Part shown: piece after piece, positions 56,150 through 64,000 of the stretch
How positions within the stretch are numbered: position 1 is the stretch's first letter
Layout of the letters: every line of letters starts with the position of its first letter
Assembly: GCF_023283485.1 (NCBI RefSeq)
Contig: NZ_JAKILU010000001.1
Location: 1-64,000 of the forward strand
Direction: 5' to 3'
DNA from: Shewanella glacialipiscicola
GTDB taxonomy: Bacteria; Pseudomonadota; Gammaproteobacteria; Enterobacterales; Shewanellaceae
DNA length: 64,000 bases
Made by a program: the position numbers and the translations under genes
The notes under the pieces: generated by a model
Databases searched by the model: none
What the model was told of the DNA's origin: nothing
Seen by the model: only the letters and a program-made list of their open reading frames with translations

Positions 56150-56225
56150 CTAAGTTGAACGGTTACCATTAATCGCAGTTATGGACATTTATCAATAAGT
56201 CGATGTTCGCGTTCAAGTTAATGAT

Positions 56226-56255
56226 AAAAGCCAAGGCGTATGTCTTGGCTTTTTT
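56226..56255 (+). terminator. terminator after speB
   Basis: AAAAGCCAAG / CTTGGCTTTTTT with an 8-base loop, about 77 bases past speB. The end of the polyamine cluster. Confidence 0.9.
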
Positions 56256-56400
56256 CTTAGCATTTTTATGGATTATTGATGCCGAGAAAGGCTAAGCTTT
56301 TCTATTATGCATGATAAACTCATGCCATTGATGCGATGACCTTTGGGTGTAATTAAGGTTATTGTCATGATTGGACTGCCCGTTTACTTAAGGAAACCCG

Positions 56401-57039
56401 ATGACAGATCTGAGTGATATCCGCCGCGAGTATGCTAAAGGCGGCTTAAGACGTGCCGATTTACCGCAAAATCCGATGGATTTATTTGAATTGTGGATGA
56501 CACAGGCAAGGGATGCAGAGCTTAGCGATCCAACCGCCATGTGCGTAGCGACGGTTGATGAGCAAGGGCAACCCTTTCAACGGATTGTACTACTTAAGCG
56601 TTTTGATGATACTGGCTTTGTGTTTTTTACTAACTTAGGTAGCCGCAAAGCCCAGCAGATCGCCGCGAACAATAAAATCAGTTTGCATTTTCCTTGGCAT
56701 CCTTTAGAGCGTCAGGTATCAGTATTGGGTGAAGCGCAGGCGCTTTCGACCGCCGAAGTGCTTAAATACTTTTTAACTCGCCCCAAGGATAGTCAAATTG
56801 CCGCTTGGGTGTCGCAGCAGTCAAGTAAACTGAGCGCCAGACAAGTGCTTGAGGGGAAGTTTTTCGAAATGAAGGCCAAGTTCGCCAAAGGCGATGTGCC
56901 TTTACCCAGTTTTTGGGGGGGCTATTTAGTGCGTCCTTCAAGTATCGAATTTTGGCAGGGCGGGGAGCATCGGCTGCATGATCGTTTTATTTACACCCGT
57001 CATCAAGCTGAGTGGGATATTGACCGTCTAGCACCATAA
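56401..57039 (+). CDS. pdxH: pyridoxamine 5'-phosphate oxidase
   Basis: A 212-residue FMN enzyme that makes pyridoxal 5'-phosphate from the pyridoxine or pyridoxamine phosphates. It has IRREY and [14 protein letters not shown] near the start, then [16 protein letters not shown], and the C-terminal [17 protein letters not shown]. Length equals the E. coli enzyme within a few residues. PLP made here serves SpeA and the PLP enzyme at 28.4 kb. AAGGAAA precedes the ATG. Confidence 0.97.
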   Translation: MTDLSDIRREYAKGGLRRADLPQNPMDLFELWMTQARDAELSDPTAMCVATVDEQGQPFQRIVLLKRFDDTGFVFFTNLGSRKAQQIAANNKISLHFPWHPLERQVSVLGEAQALSTAEVLKYFLTRPKDSQIAAWVSQQSSKLSARQVLEGKFFEMKAKFAKGDVPLPSFWGGYLVRPSSIEFWQGGEHRLHDRFIYTRHQAEWDIDRLAP

Positions 57040-57119
57040 TTCGTTTAACGCCATAGTTTAGGTTAAACCAAATGTGATACTCCACTGTCAGTCAGCATTA
57101 ACGTATTGAGTAAATAACA

Positions 57120-57572
57120 TTGAGCGATTATAAAATTTGGGTCGATGCCGACGCTTGTCCCAATCCCATTAAAGAAATGCTGTTTCGGGCGGCTGAGCGC
57201 AAAGCCTTACCGCTAGTGCTGGTGGCCAATCAAATGATCCGTATACCGCCATCGCCCTATATCAGCCAAATTCGCGTGGGGGCGGGTTTTGATGTGGCGG
57301 ATCAATATATTGTTGATCATGTTGAACCAACGCATTTAGTGATTACCGCAGACATTCCTTTGGCGGCGTTGATCATTGAAAAGGGGGCGTTGGCACTCAA
57401 TCCTCGCGGCGAGCTCTATACGGTCGATAATATAAAACAAAAACTGACGATGCGGGATTTTATGGAAGACTTGCGGGGTTCCGGCGTGCATACCGGTGGT
57501 CCGGATACCTTTTCTCAAGCGGATAAACAGGCTTTTGCCAATAGTTTAGATAAATGGCTAGTGCGAATATGA
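57120..57572 (+). CDS. yaiI: YaiI/YqxD family protein (DUF188)
   Basis: A 150-residue protein from a TTG start (no in-frame ATG fits the family start [14 protein letters not shown]). The blocks [36 protein letters not shown] and [13 protein letters not shown] are the family hallmarks. The fold is PIN-like, and nuclease activity has been suggested for the family but is not proven. No ribosome-binding site of note. Confidence 0.92.
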   Translation: MSDYKIWVDADACPNPIKEMLFRAAERKALPLVLVANQMIRIPPSPYISQIRVGAGFDVADQYIVDHVEPTHLVITADIPLAALIIEKGALALNPRGELYTVDNIKQKLTMRDFMEDLRGSGVHTGGPDTFSQADKQAFANSLDKWLVRI

Positions 57573-57727
57573 ATCATAGTTTACTGGTCGCTAATGGATA
57601 AAAAGAGTATCTTTAGCGACAGTTAGGTGGTGTGGATCACATTTGACTGAGTAGTATTGTTATCCGCTACGCTTGTCGATTTACTTTACTGCATGACTTT
57701 TAAACTCACTTTTAGAGGACTGAGACG

Positions 57728-58303
57728 ATGAAAAAATGGATAGGAATAGTGGCTTTATCTGCTATGGCCAGCTTTAGCTGCTTTGCTCAATGGCAAGTGG
57801 TCGAACAGGATTCGCGAGTCAGTTTTGTTTCGGTAAAGAAAGGTGATATTGCTGAAGTCCATCACTTTAAACAACTCAAAGGCCAGCTTAAAGATAATGG
57901 GCAATTTGAGTTAACAATTCCGCTAATCGGTGTCGCAACGGGCATTGATATTCGCGACGAGCGGATGCAGAGCTTGTTATTTGAAGTCTCTTTATATCCT
58001 GAGCTCAAGTTGTCGTCGCAAGTTGATAATAAGTTGATCAAGGAACTGAGCGTTGGCGAAAGTAAAATAGCGGATATTGAGGGCAAAATTTCACTGCATG
58101 GTAAAACTCAAACTAAGACTTTTTCAGTGTTAATCACTAAAATTACGGATAATAAACTGCAAGTCAGCAGTTTTCAGCCTGTAATAGTTAACGCTAATGA
58201 GTTTGATCTTGTTGCTGGAGTGGATAAATTGCGTGAAATTGCGGGTTTATCGAGTATTAGCCAAGCCGTACCTGTGTCATTTGTACTAACCTTGACTCAG
58301 TAA
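57728..58303 (+). CDS. YceI family periplasmic lipocalin-like protein
   Basis: A 191-residue protein with a signal peptide of about 20 residues ending SCFAQ. Mature part begins WQVVEQDSRVSFVSVKKG, and the YceI pattern IRDERMQSLLFE and the ending VPVSFVLTLTQ follow. YceI proteins are beta-barrels binding isoprenoid quinones or lipids. GAGGACTGAGACG lies before the ATG. Single gene. Confidence 0.9.
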   Translation: MKKWIGIVALSAMASFSCFAQWQVVEQDSRVSFVSVKKGDIAEVHHFKQLKGQLKDNGQFELTIPLIGVATGIDIRDERMQSLLFEVSLYPELKLSSQVDNKLIKELSVGESKIADIEGKISLHGKTQTKTFSVLITKITDNKLQVSSFQPVIVNANEFDLVAGVDKLREIAGLSSISQAVPVSFVLTLTQ

Positions 58304-58387
58304 CTTTCACAATATTGGCGTAGATCACGATGTTGACCCGTTAATATGAGATAGAGTTAGCAATAAGTGTCAGTGGTGGATCGATAA

Positions 58388-58410
58388 GAAGCCGAATTAT
58401 CGGCTTCTTT
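58388..58410 (+). terminator. terminator after the YceI gene
   Basis: GAAGCCGA / TCGGCTTC around ATTA with a short T-run. Confidence 0.75.
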
Positions 58411-58478
58411 GATATTGATAAATATGGTAATAATAGCATACTGCTATATTCTAAGTTAATGAGTTTTAAGGGTTAAGA

Positions 58479-58835
58479 ATGGTTACAGATAAAGATGGTT
58501 ATATACATTTGATCCAGTATTTAACTGAACATCTAGGCTTATTTGAAACGCCGAGTTCACAGGTCATTTCCGATGATACTGTGATGGAGTTGTTTGAAGA
58601 GCAATTATCGGCGCAGATTATTATGGTGTGCGGTCAAAATCCGTCATTATCATTCGCACAGCGTAATATCATTATCCGTGAAGTTGATGCCATCGTTTAC
58701 GATCTAGAAGAAATCTTAGCTTTAGTGGCTAATTACAAGGCAACGCCAGCACAGACCTTATTTATAACCGAGTTTTCCAGTTTGATTAAAAATTTGTTCG
58801 ATCAAGAAATCGCTAAATTACAAGTCACCGCCTAG
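58479..58835 (+). CDS. DUF3802 family protein
   Basis: A 118-residue acidic, all-helical, cytoplasmic protein. It begins MVTDKDGYIHLIQYLTEHLGLFE, similar to DUF3802 members from Shewanella and Vibrio, and continues with AQRNIIIREVDAIVYDLEEIL. The function is unknown. AAGGG lies before the ATG. Monocistronic. Confidence 0.8.
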   Translation: MVTDKDGYIHLIQYLTEHLGLFETPSSQVISDDTVMELFEEQLSAQIIMVCGQNPSLSFAQRNIIIREVDAIVYDLEEILALVANYKATPAQTLFITEFSSLIKNLFDQEIAKLQVTA

Positions 58836-59020
58836 TTTTGACAATGCGTTAGTGATGATGAGTTTCAATATATTTATTCATCTTGCATTACCGCTGTGAG
58901 TCTTAAAAACCGTTACCACTCTAGCCTTTTTTCGCATTTATATTATTGCTTGAGCATCTTTGTTTTAATGGCGTTAACTATTTTTAGACGCAAAGATTGC
59001 TAATTGCTAAGGAGTCCTCA

Positions 59021-59413
59021 ATGCTAACAGTCTCTTTGGGTTATGCTGATGACATATTAGTTGTTGTGGCATCGGGTCGTGTTAGCCGCGAGGATGTTGA
59101 AAGCTATCTTATTCCCGCCATTGAAACCAAGTTGCAAGACCATGCCTGTATTCGACTGTGGTATGAGTTTTCGTCAGAATTTGAGGGCATATCTGTTGGA
59201 GCCTTATGGGATGATGCAGTTTTAGGTTTATTCCATTTAAGTGATTTTTCAAGGGTAGTGATGCTAGTCGATGACGCCAGAATGAGCACTATGGTCAATA
59301 CGCTCGCCTGCATGTTACCGTGTTCCGTAAAAGTATTTACCAGCAATGAGCATATACAAGCAAAAGCATGGTTAGACCAATCACCTCTTAGTTCTTGCAG
59401 TCCCCTTGGTTGA
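59021..59413 (+). CDS. STAS/SpoIIAA-like protein
   Basis: A 130-residue protein from the ATG at 59021, where AAGGAG lies 8 bases upstream. It resembles the SpoIIAA-like family: VVVASGRVSREDVESYLIPAIET at the start, the core LWYEFSSEFEGISV, then VVMLVDD. The family lacks the phospho-Ser of true SpoIIAA, and is found in many gammaproteobacteria. The function is unknown. Followed by a strong hairpin terminator. Confidence 0.8.
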   Translation: MLTVSLGYADDILVVVASGRVSREDVESYLIPAIETKLQDHACIRLWYEFSSEFEGISVGALWDDAVLGLFHLSDFSRVVMLVDDARMSTMVNTLACMLPCSVKVFTSNEHIQAKAWLDQSPLSSCSPLG

Positions 59414-59430
59414 TTATGACGTCATAACGA

Positions 59431-59471
59431 ATAAAGGACAGGGCACATAAATGGTGTGCCCTGTCCTTTAT
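59431..59471 (+). terminator. terminator after the STAS-like gene
   Basis: A perfect 17-base stem, ATAAAGGACAGGGCACA and its complement, with a 7-base loop. It begins 18 bases after the stop codon and has TTTAT at its end. Confidence 0.8.
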
Positions 59472-59508
59472 GTTATTGTAGTGTGGACTTTTAAAACGCT
59501 CTAGCCTA

Positions 59509-59773
59509 ATACCGATCGTATTAAATATCTGTTCATTCAGCGGGAGTTCAACGCGCTTTAGACAAGGCGAAGGCTTGAAGGCATAGTGGTGCTCTGTCTA
59601 AAGCCTTGAACGCAGTATAAAGCGCGTTGAAACCTGCCCTTCGGGAGCCACACAGGCATCCCACTCCGGTGTTGCATTGACTTAAAAGGGAATAACCATT
59701 TCTGCGTCAATGCGCCTTGGATTGAGATGCCTGTGAGGCTCTGAACTGATTAGATATTTAATGTGATTGGTAT
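59509..59773. mobile_element. 265-bp nonautonomous inverted-repeat element (MITE-like)
   Basis: The ends are inverted repeats of at least 22 bases, with 19 of 22 positions matching (left ATACCGATCGTATTAAATATCT, right complement ATACCAATCACATTAAATATCT). Inside are a 14-base inverted repeat (TTCAACGCGCTTTA at 59547-59560 and its complement at 59618-59631), then nested pairs CACAGGCATC / GATGCCTGTG (59651, 59726) and GCATTGAC / GTCAATGC (59674, 59706). It has no reading frame and no clear target duplication. Size and form fit a miniature transposable element. I recall many similar copies in Shewanella genomes. Confidence 0.75.
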
Positions 59774-59833
59774 AAATGGTTATGTTCGCTAAGATAACGC
59801 GATTGGTTTCCCCGTTCAGCAAGCAGAGTGTTA

Positions 59834-60361
59834 TTATTTGTACAGAGAAGGTTTCGTAGAACCACTTACAATCGGTACGATAAACAGCAGCCAAGCGACC
59901 AAAAAACCACTGAAGACTACGACCATCCATTCGGCCATTGTTACGCCCATAAAGCCCCACTGAGTATCAGTACACATCCCCGTAGGAAGCATTATCGAAG
60001 GAAACCATTCATGTAGTGGCATCCAAGCTGGAAACTCAGGTAAAAATGAGCACGTTGAGAAAGGGGATGGATTAGTTTGCATATCCACAAGCGATAAGGC
60101 TAATTTGAGTCCCCATGTTGCACTCACCGCCCAGAGTAACGCTGCTAAAAGGCGAATAATGCGATATTTTGGCGCTGTCATACCGATAAGGCCTGCGACC
60201 AACAGACCAATAACGGCCAACCTTTGATAAATACACATGACGCAAGGGTCGAGTTTCATTACATGCTGAAAATACAATGCGGTTAGCTCTAATCCAAGGG
60301 CTGTGCCACCAAGAAGAAACCAAGACGAACGAGAATGGGCAAAGCGCGTCAGTACAGTCAA
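59834..60361 (-). CDS. dsbB: disulfide bond formation protein DsbB
   Basis: A 175-residue inner-membrane protein from a TTG start at 60361, with CGGAG 8 bases upstream; the longer frame to 60394 would lie inside the terminator hairpin of nhaB. The two Cys pairs are Cys40-Val-Met-Cys43 and Cys104 with Cys130, almost the E. coli numbering. Four membrane segments. DsbB reoxidises DsbA and passes electrons to quinone. DsbA is not in the window. Confidence 0.95.
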   Translation of the reverse strand: MTVLTRFAHSRSSWFLLGGTALGLELTALYFQHVMKLDPCVMCIYQRLAVIGLLVAGLIGMTAPKYRIIRLLAALLWAVSATWGLKLALSLVDMQTNPSPFSTCSFLPEFPAWMPLHEWFPSIMLPTGMCTDTQWGFMGVTMAEWMVVVFSGFLVAWLLFIVPIVSGSTKPSLYK

Positions 60362-60379
60362 AATGGAACTCCGTATTAG

Positions 60380-60412
60380 CAAAAACGCCCTCAAAGATGG
60401 GGGCGTTTTTTA
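60380..60412 (-). terminator. terminator between nhaB and dsbB
   Basis: On the minus strand AAAAACGCCCCC pairs with GGGCGTTTTT. It separates nhaB (upstream) from dsbB, so dsbB may be partly transcribed through it. Confidence 0.75.
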
Positions 60413-60451
60413 GACTCTACTTATTAAATAAAGTTCAGTCAATCAACAAAA

Positions 60452-62053
60452 TTAGTGGCTACTCATAGACCCCAGTACTTCTTGGGTACTGTGATGCATA
60501 ATTAGTTGTGAATCATAAAAATATTGAGTGGCTTGTTCAAGAAAACCGGTTTCGATTGCCATCACTCCGACGAGGGAGAGAACAATAGTGTAGGGTAATG
60601 CCATCCATACCATTCTTCCGTAAGATAAACGGATAAGTGGCGCCAGAGCAGAGGTTAACAAGAATAAAAATGCCGCCTGGCCATTCGGTGTTGCTACTGA
60701 AGGCAAGTTGGTTCCTGTATTAATCGCTACTGCTAGTAAGTCAAATTGATCACGGCTAATTTGACCACTGATCAATGCCGCTTTGACCTCGTTGATATAC
60801 ACAGTACCGACAAAGACGTTATCGCTCACCATAGACAAAAGACCGTTAGCGATATAGAAAATCACTAACTGGGTATTGCCTTGATAGCTCAGCGCCCACT
60901 GGATCACGGGGGCAAATAAATGTTGGTCAATAATAACCCCAACCACGGCAAAGAATACGGCTAATAAGGCGGTAAAAGGTAATGCTTCTTCGAAGGCTTT
61001 ACCGAGTGCATGTTCATCGGTTACGCCGTTAAAAGCGGTGGTTAAAATAATCACAGAAAGACCAATTAAGCCAACTGAGGCTAAATGTAAGGCCAAGCCT
61101 GCAATTAACCATATACCCACTAAAGCTTGTACGATCAACTTCATATTGTCTTTATTGGTGCGGCGTGAATCCTCATGTGCAGCGTAATCGCATAGGATTT
61201 TATGTACGGCATCAGGAAGCTTCGCGCCATAACCAAAGATATGGAATTTTTCGACTAAGAAACAGGTCAAAATACCAGCCAGTAATACAGGAACAGTTAC
61301 GGGAGACATGCGAATGGCGAATTCGCCGAACTGCCAATTTGCTTGAGCGGCAATAATTAAGTTTTGTGGCTCACCAACCATAGTACATACGCCGCCAAGT
61401 GCAGTACCCACGCCCGCATGCATTAGCAGATTACGCAAAAATCCACGGAAAGCATCAAGTTCTTGTTCGTTTAACTGATCGTCACCGTTTGCGTTCTTAC
61501 CTTCAGAGGTATGATCGTGATCGGCACTAAAATCTTTACCTGAGGCCACTTTATGATAAATAGAATAAAAACCAACTCCAACAGCAATAATCACGGCAAT
61601 AACGGTGAGTGCGTCTAAGAAGGCGGATAGAAATGCTGAGGCTAAGCAAAACATCAATGACACTAAAATTTTAGAACGTACTTTAGTAATAATTTTTGTG
61701 AAGCCAAATAACAATAACTGCTTCATAAAATAAATACCGGCCACCATAAAGACCAGTAACAATAATACTTCTAAGTTTGCTTCTATTTCGTGCAGCACTT
61801 GACTTGCCGAAGTCATACCGATTGCGACGGCTTCAATTGCTAATAAACCACCAGGCTGCAATGGATAACATTTTAATGCCATGGCTAGGGTAAAAATAAA
61901 TTCAAGTACCAACACCCAACCAGCGACAAAGGGGTCTACATAGAAAAAGAGTATTGGGTTAATAATTAAAAATGACAGTATCGCTATCTTGTACCATTTA
62001 GGAGAATTTCCTAAGAAGTTTCCAATAAACGCCTGACTCATTGTCACGGGCAT
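60452..62053 (-). CDS. nhaB: Na+/H+ antiporter NhaB
   Basis: A 533-residue inner-membrane antiporter, start at 62053, with AAGGA 8 bases upstream, giving [21 protein letters not shown], which matches the family N-terminus. About twelve hydrophobic segments, conserved blocks [18 protein letters not shown] and [21 protein letters not shown]. It extrudes Na+ using the proton gradient, expected in a marine or brackish organism. The order dsbB-nhaB-fadR is also that of E. coli. Confidence 0.95.
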   Translation of the reverse strand: MPVTMSQAFIGNFLGNSPKWYKIAILSFLIINPILFFYVDPFVAGWVLVLEFIFTLAMALKCYPLQPGGLLAIEAVAIGMTSASQVLHEIEANLEVLLLLVFMVAGIYFMKQLLLFGFTKIITKVRSKILVSLMFCLASAFLSAFLDALTVIAVIIAVGVGFYSIYHKVASGKDFSADHDHTSEGKNANGDDQLNEQELDAFRGFLRNLLMHAGVGTALGGVCTMVGEPQNLIIAAQANWQFGEFAIRMSPVTVPVLLAGILTCFLVEKFHIFGYGAKLPDAVHKILCDYAAHEDSRRTNKDNMKLIVQALVGIWLIAGLALHLASVGLIGLSVIILTTAFNGVTDEHALGKAFEEALPFTALLAVFFAVVGVIIDQHLFAPVIQWALSYQGNTQLVIFYIANGLLSMVSDNVFVGTVYINEVKAALISGQISRDQFDLLAVAINTGTNLPSVATPNGQAAFLFLLTSALAPLIRLSYGRMVWMALPYTIVLSLVGVMAIETGFLEQATQYFYDSQLIMHHSTQEVLGSMSSH

Positions 62054-62363
62054 GGCCGCCATCCTTCTCATGATGTTAAAAATTGCACTAATGGGTATTA
62101 ATAGCTTAATTAATACCTGTGTTTGTGAAAGCAGTCTAGCCTAAAGAGAAAGCTAATGTAACGATATACTATTGATCACATTTCAAAAAGCGGAGCTACT
62201 CGGCAAAATGATTAATTCTAGCTTGATATTGGTTGTTTTTTTGAACAGTTATGTGACATTTACACTGTGGTCAGGTGATGAATTTAAGTGAATGGTTTCC
62301 ATTTTTTCCGGCTCTGGTATGATCAGTGACCATTAAGGTACACAACAACTGGATAAGTGGCTG

Positions 62364-63080
62364 ATGATAATCAATGCCAAAGGACCTGCAAGTTTTGCAG
62401 AGAAGTATATTGTGAGATCCATATGGGACAATAAGTTTCCCCCAGGATCCATTTTACCGGCTGAACGTGAACTCTCTGAGTTGATTGGCGTGACTCGTAC
62501 CACCTTACGTGAAGTGTTGCAGCGCTTAGCGCGCGATGGATGGTTGAAAATTCAACACGGTAAACCGACTCGAGTTAATAACTTCTGGGAAACCTCTGGT
62601 TTGAATATTCTTGAGACTATTGCCGATCTCAATCCTGAAGGATTTCCGGTGTTAGTTGATCAATTGTTATCGGCTAGAACTAATGTGAGTGCCATCTATT
62701 TCCGCGGTGCGCTGCGTTACAATCCTGATACTGCGGTAGACGTACTCGCCAAAATTCATCAATTAGAAGATACGGCAGAATCCTATGCCGAATTTGACTA
62801 TTTATTGCATCACACCTTAGCTTTCTCATCTGGCAATCCACTTTATGTGTTGATTTTAAATGGCTTTAAAGGTTTGTATAGCCGAGTCGGACGCTACTAT
62901 TTCTCAAGTTCTGATGCACGGTTATTAGCGTTAAACTTTTACAAAGAGTTAGAGCTACTGGCACAGGCGAAAAATTATCTTGATGTATCCGCATTGATGC
63001 GTACTTACGGCATGAATAGTGGGAAAATGTGGTTATTGTTACGTGAAGATATGCCGGCTTCGATTGCACAAGATAATTAA
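62364..63080 (+). CDS. fadR: fatty acid metabolism regulator FadR
   Basis: A 238-residue GntR-family regulator. The helix-turn-helix lies at residues 25-80 ([47 protein letters not shown]). The C-terminal part is the all-helical FadR acyl-CoA-binding domain. It represses beta-oxidation and activates unsaturated-fatty-acid genes, and long-chain acyl-CoA releases it. The acyl-CoA synthetase at 24.9 kb may be a target, which is a guess. Divergent from nhaB. Confidence 0.96.
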   Translation: MIINAKGPASFAEKYIVRSIWDNKFPPGSILPAERELSELIGVTRTTLREVLQRLARDGWLKIQHGKPTRVNNFWETSGLNILETIADLNPEGFPVLVDQLLSARTNVSAIYFRGALRYNPDTAVDVLAKIHQLEDTAESYAEFDYLLHHTLAFSSGNPLYVLILNGFKGLYSRVGRYYFSSSDARLLALNFYKELELLAQAKNYLDVSALMRTYGMNSGKMWLLLREDMPASIAQDN

Positions 63081-63117
63081 TAGTCGTCAGTAATATCACA
63101 TTAAGATAGAAGTCGGT

Positions 63118-63171
63118 TACGTATAAAAGCCGTTATTATAAAGATATTTATAATAACGGCTTTTATACGTA
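63118..63171. terminator. 25-bp perfect inverted repeat, bidirectional terminator
   Basis: Perfect 25-base arms (TACGTATAAAAGCC... and complement) surround a 4-base GATA loop, between the convergent fadR and spoVR-family genes. No long T-run, but the ends are T- and A-rich. Both genes stop within 40 bases. Confidence 0.7.
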
Positions 63172-64000
63172 TTATTCCAATTTAACAGTATCAGGGCAGG
63201 ATGCTAAGGTAATAATACTTCCGTCTTCATTTATTTGCTCAAGAGTCACAGTGAACCCCCATAATCGATGTAAATGTTTTAATACCTCTTTATGATTATT
63301 CGCTAACGGGATCTCATTATTAGGAACATAACGTAGCGTTAACGATCTATTACCATTGACCTCTACATTATGTACTTGGATGTTGGGTTCTATATTGGAC
63401 AGGTTATATTGCTGTGATAATAACTGGCGAATATCTTGATAACCTTGTTGATCATGAATCGCGGATACTGACAGATAATTACGTTGCTCATCATCATGGA
63501 TACCAAATAATTTAAATTGGCGAATGACTTTAGGTGAGAGATATTGGCTAATAAAGCTTTCATCTTTAAAGTTTTGCATCGCAAAGTGCAATGTATCTAT
63601 CCAGTTACTGCCGGCAATATCGGGAAACCAAGCTTTATCTTCATCGGTTGGATTTTCACAAATACGTCGAATATCAGTAAACATGGCAAAACCTAATGCA
63701 TAAGGGTTAATGCCACTGTAATAACGACTGTTATAGTCTGGTTGGGCAATGACACCAGTATGGCTTTGCAAAAACTCCATCATAAAGCGGTCAGTGACCA
63801 TGCCATCGTCATATAAGTGATTCAATATCGTGTAATGCCAGAATGTCGCCCAACCTTCATTCATTACTTGAGTTTGCTTTTGTGGGTAAAAGTATTGCGC
63901 CATTTTACGCACTATTCGGATGATCTCTCGTTGCCATGGTTCTAGTAAGGGTGCGTTTTTCTCGATGAAATACAAGATGTTTTCCTGTGGCTCAGCAGGA
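63172..64000 (-). CDS. SpoVR family protein (YcgB-like), 3' part
   Basis: The last 276 codons of a gene that runs off the right end. The family is about 510 residues. The visible part has YFYPQKQTQVMNEGWATFWHYTILNHLYDDG, then NPYALGFAMFTDIRRIC, and a C-terminal beta region. The E. coli homologue is YcgB, of unknown function and controlled by stationary-phase sigma. It converges with fadR, as in E. coli (fadR-ycgB). A TTG at 63975 is internal, not a start. Confidence 0.95.
   Translation of the reverse strand, partial: PAEPQENILYFIEKNAPLLEPWQREIIRIVRKMAQYFYPQKQTQVMNEGWATFWHYTILNHLYDDGMVTDRFMMEFLQSHTGVIAQPDYNSRYYSGINPYALGFAMFTDIRRICENPTDEDKAWFPDIAGSNWIDTLHFAMQNFKDESFISQYLSPKVIRQFKLFGIHDDEQRNYLSVSAIHDQQGYQDIRQLLSQQYNLSNIEPNIQVHNVEVNGNRSLTLRYVPNNEIPLANNHKEVLKHLHRLWGFTVTLEQINEDGSIITLASCPDTVKLE

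Larger units (their letters stand above)
59414..59833. other. 420-bp region between the STAS-like gene and dsbB
   Basis: Filled by the terminator 59431-59471 and the inverted-repeat element 59509-59773. No gene is seen. Confidence 0.8.

Noticed and set aside
57120-57572. PIN-like YaiI protein as a toxin
   Set aside because: It belongs to the conserved DUF188 family and has no antitoxin partner beside it.

Overview
The window looks like ordinary chromosome of a gammaproteobacterium, most likely Shewanella. The evidence is the gene set (a 386-residue HmgA, DUF3802 and DUF3389 small proteins, CheV, several large peptidase lipoproteins), the conserved order dsbB-nhaB-fadR-spoVR that is also found in enterics, and an abundant-looking AT-ended inverted-repeat element of a kind common in Shewanella. 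Species assignment is by recognition only. I see no phage, CRISPR array, complete insertion sequence, toxin-antitoxin pair or defence island.

Layout. 1-140: 3' end of a 5S rRNA gene and the terminator of an rRNA operon. 0.3-17.5 kb: secreted and cell-envelope enzymes, namely a DUF2057 protein, a CpdB-type nucleotidase lipoprotein, two M3 peptidase lipoproteins flanking a DUF2254 membrane protein, an M20 peptidase, a PspC protein, gamma-glutamyltransferase, a FemAB-like acyltransferase and a LysE exporter. 17.9-21.3 kb: tyrosine catabolism (hpd, hmgA) with a divergent LysR regulator. 21.4-30.1 kb: a polysaccharide-flippase-like protein, a His/Asp-rich secreted protein, an EVE protein, an acyl-CoA synthetase, a periplasmic solute-binding-like protein, YccF, a PLP enzyme and small unknown proteins. 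30.8-38.3 kb: an ECF sigma factor with its ChrR-type zinc anti-sigma, a LON-domain protein, a methyltransferase, CheV, a lytic transglycosylase lipoprotein and a SlyD-like isomerase. 38.5-47.2 kb: an M1 aminopeptidase lipoprotein-like enzyme, an esterase, a second 5'-nucleotidase lipoprotein, a TonB-dependent receptor and an HU-like protein. 47.4-51 kb: an ABC-2 exporter, YceH and a CvfB-like S1 protein. 52.2-56.1 kb: a polyamine cluster speA-speD-speB in which SpeD is of the eukaryotic type. 56.4-64 kb: pdxH, a YaiI protein, YceI, DUF3802, a STAS-like protein, the inverted-repeat element, dsbB, nhaB, fadR and the 3' part of a spoVR-family gene that runs off the window.

How the genes work together. 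The clearest pathways are tyrosine to maleylacetoacetate (Hpd then HmgA), arginine to agmatine to putrescine (SpeA then SpeB) with decarboxylated AdoMet supplied by SpeD, and disulfide formation by DsbB. The peptidase and nucleotidase lipoproteins with TonB uptake suggest scavenging of peptides and nucleotides.

The observations I rate highest are the 265-bp nested inverted-repeat element, the eukaryotic-type SpeD between speA and speB, a split promoter-region motif shared by the sigma operon and the neighbouring LON gene with spacing that differs by exactly 10 bp, and the 1.2-kb speA leader that may encode a 50-residue protein. None of these by itself amounts to a clearly new system.
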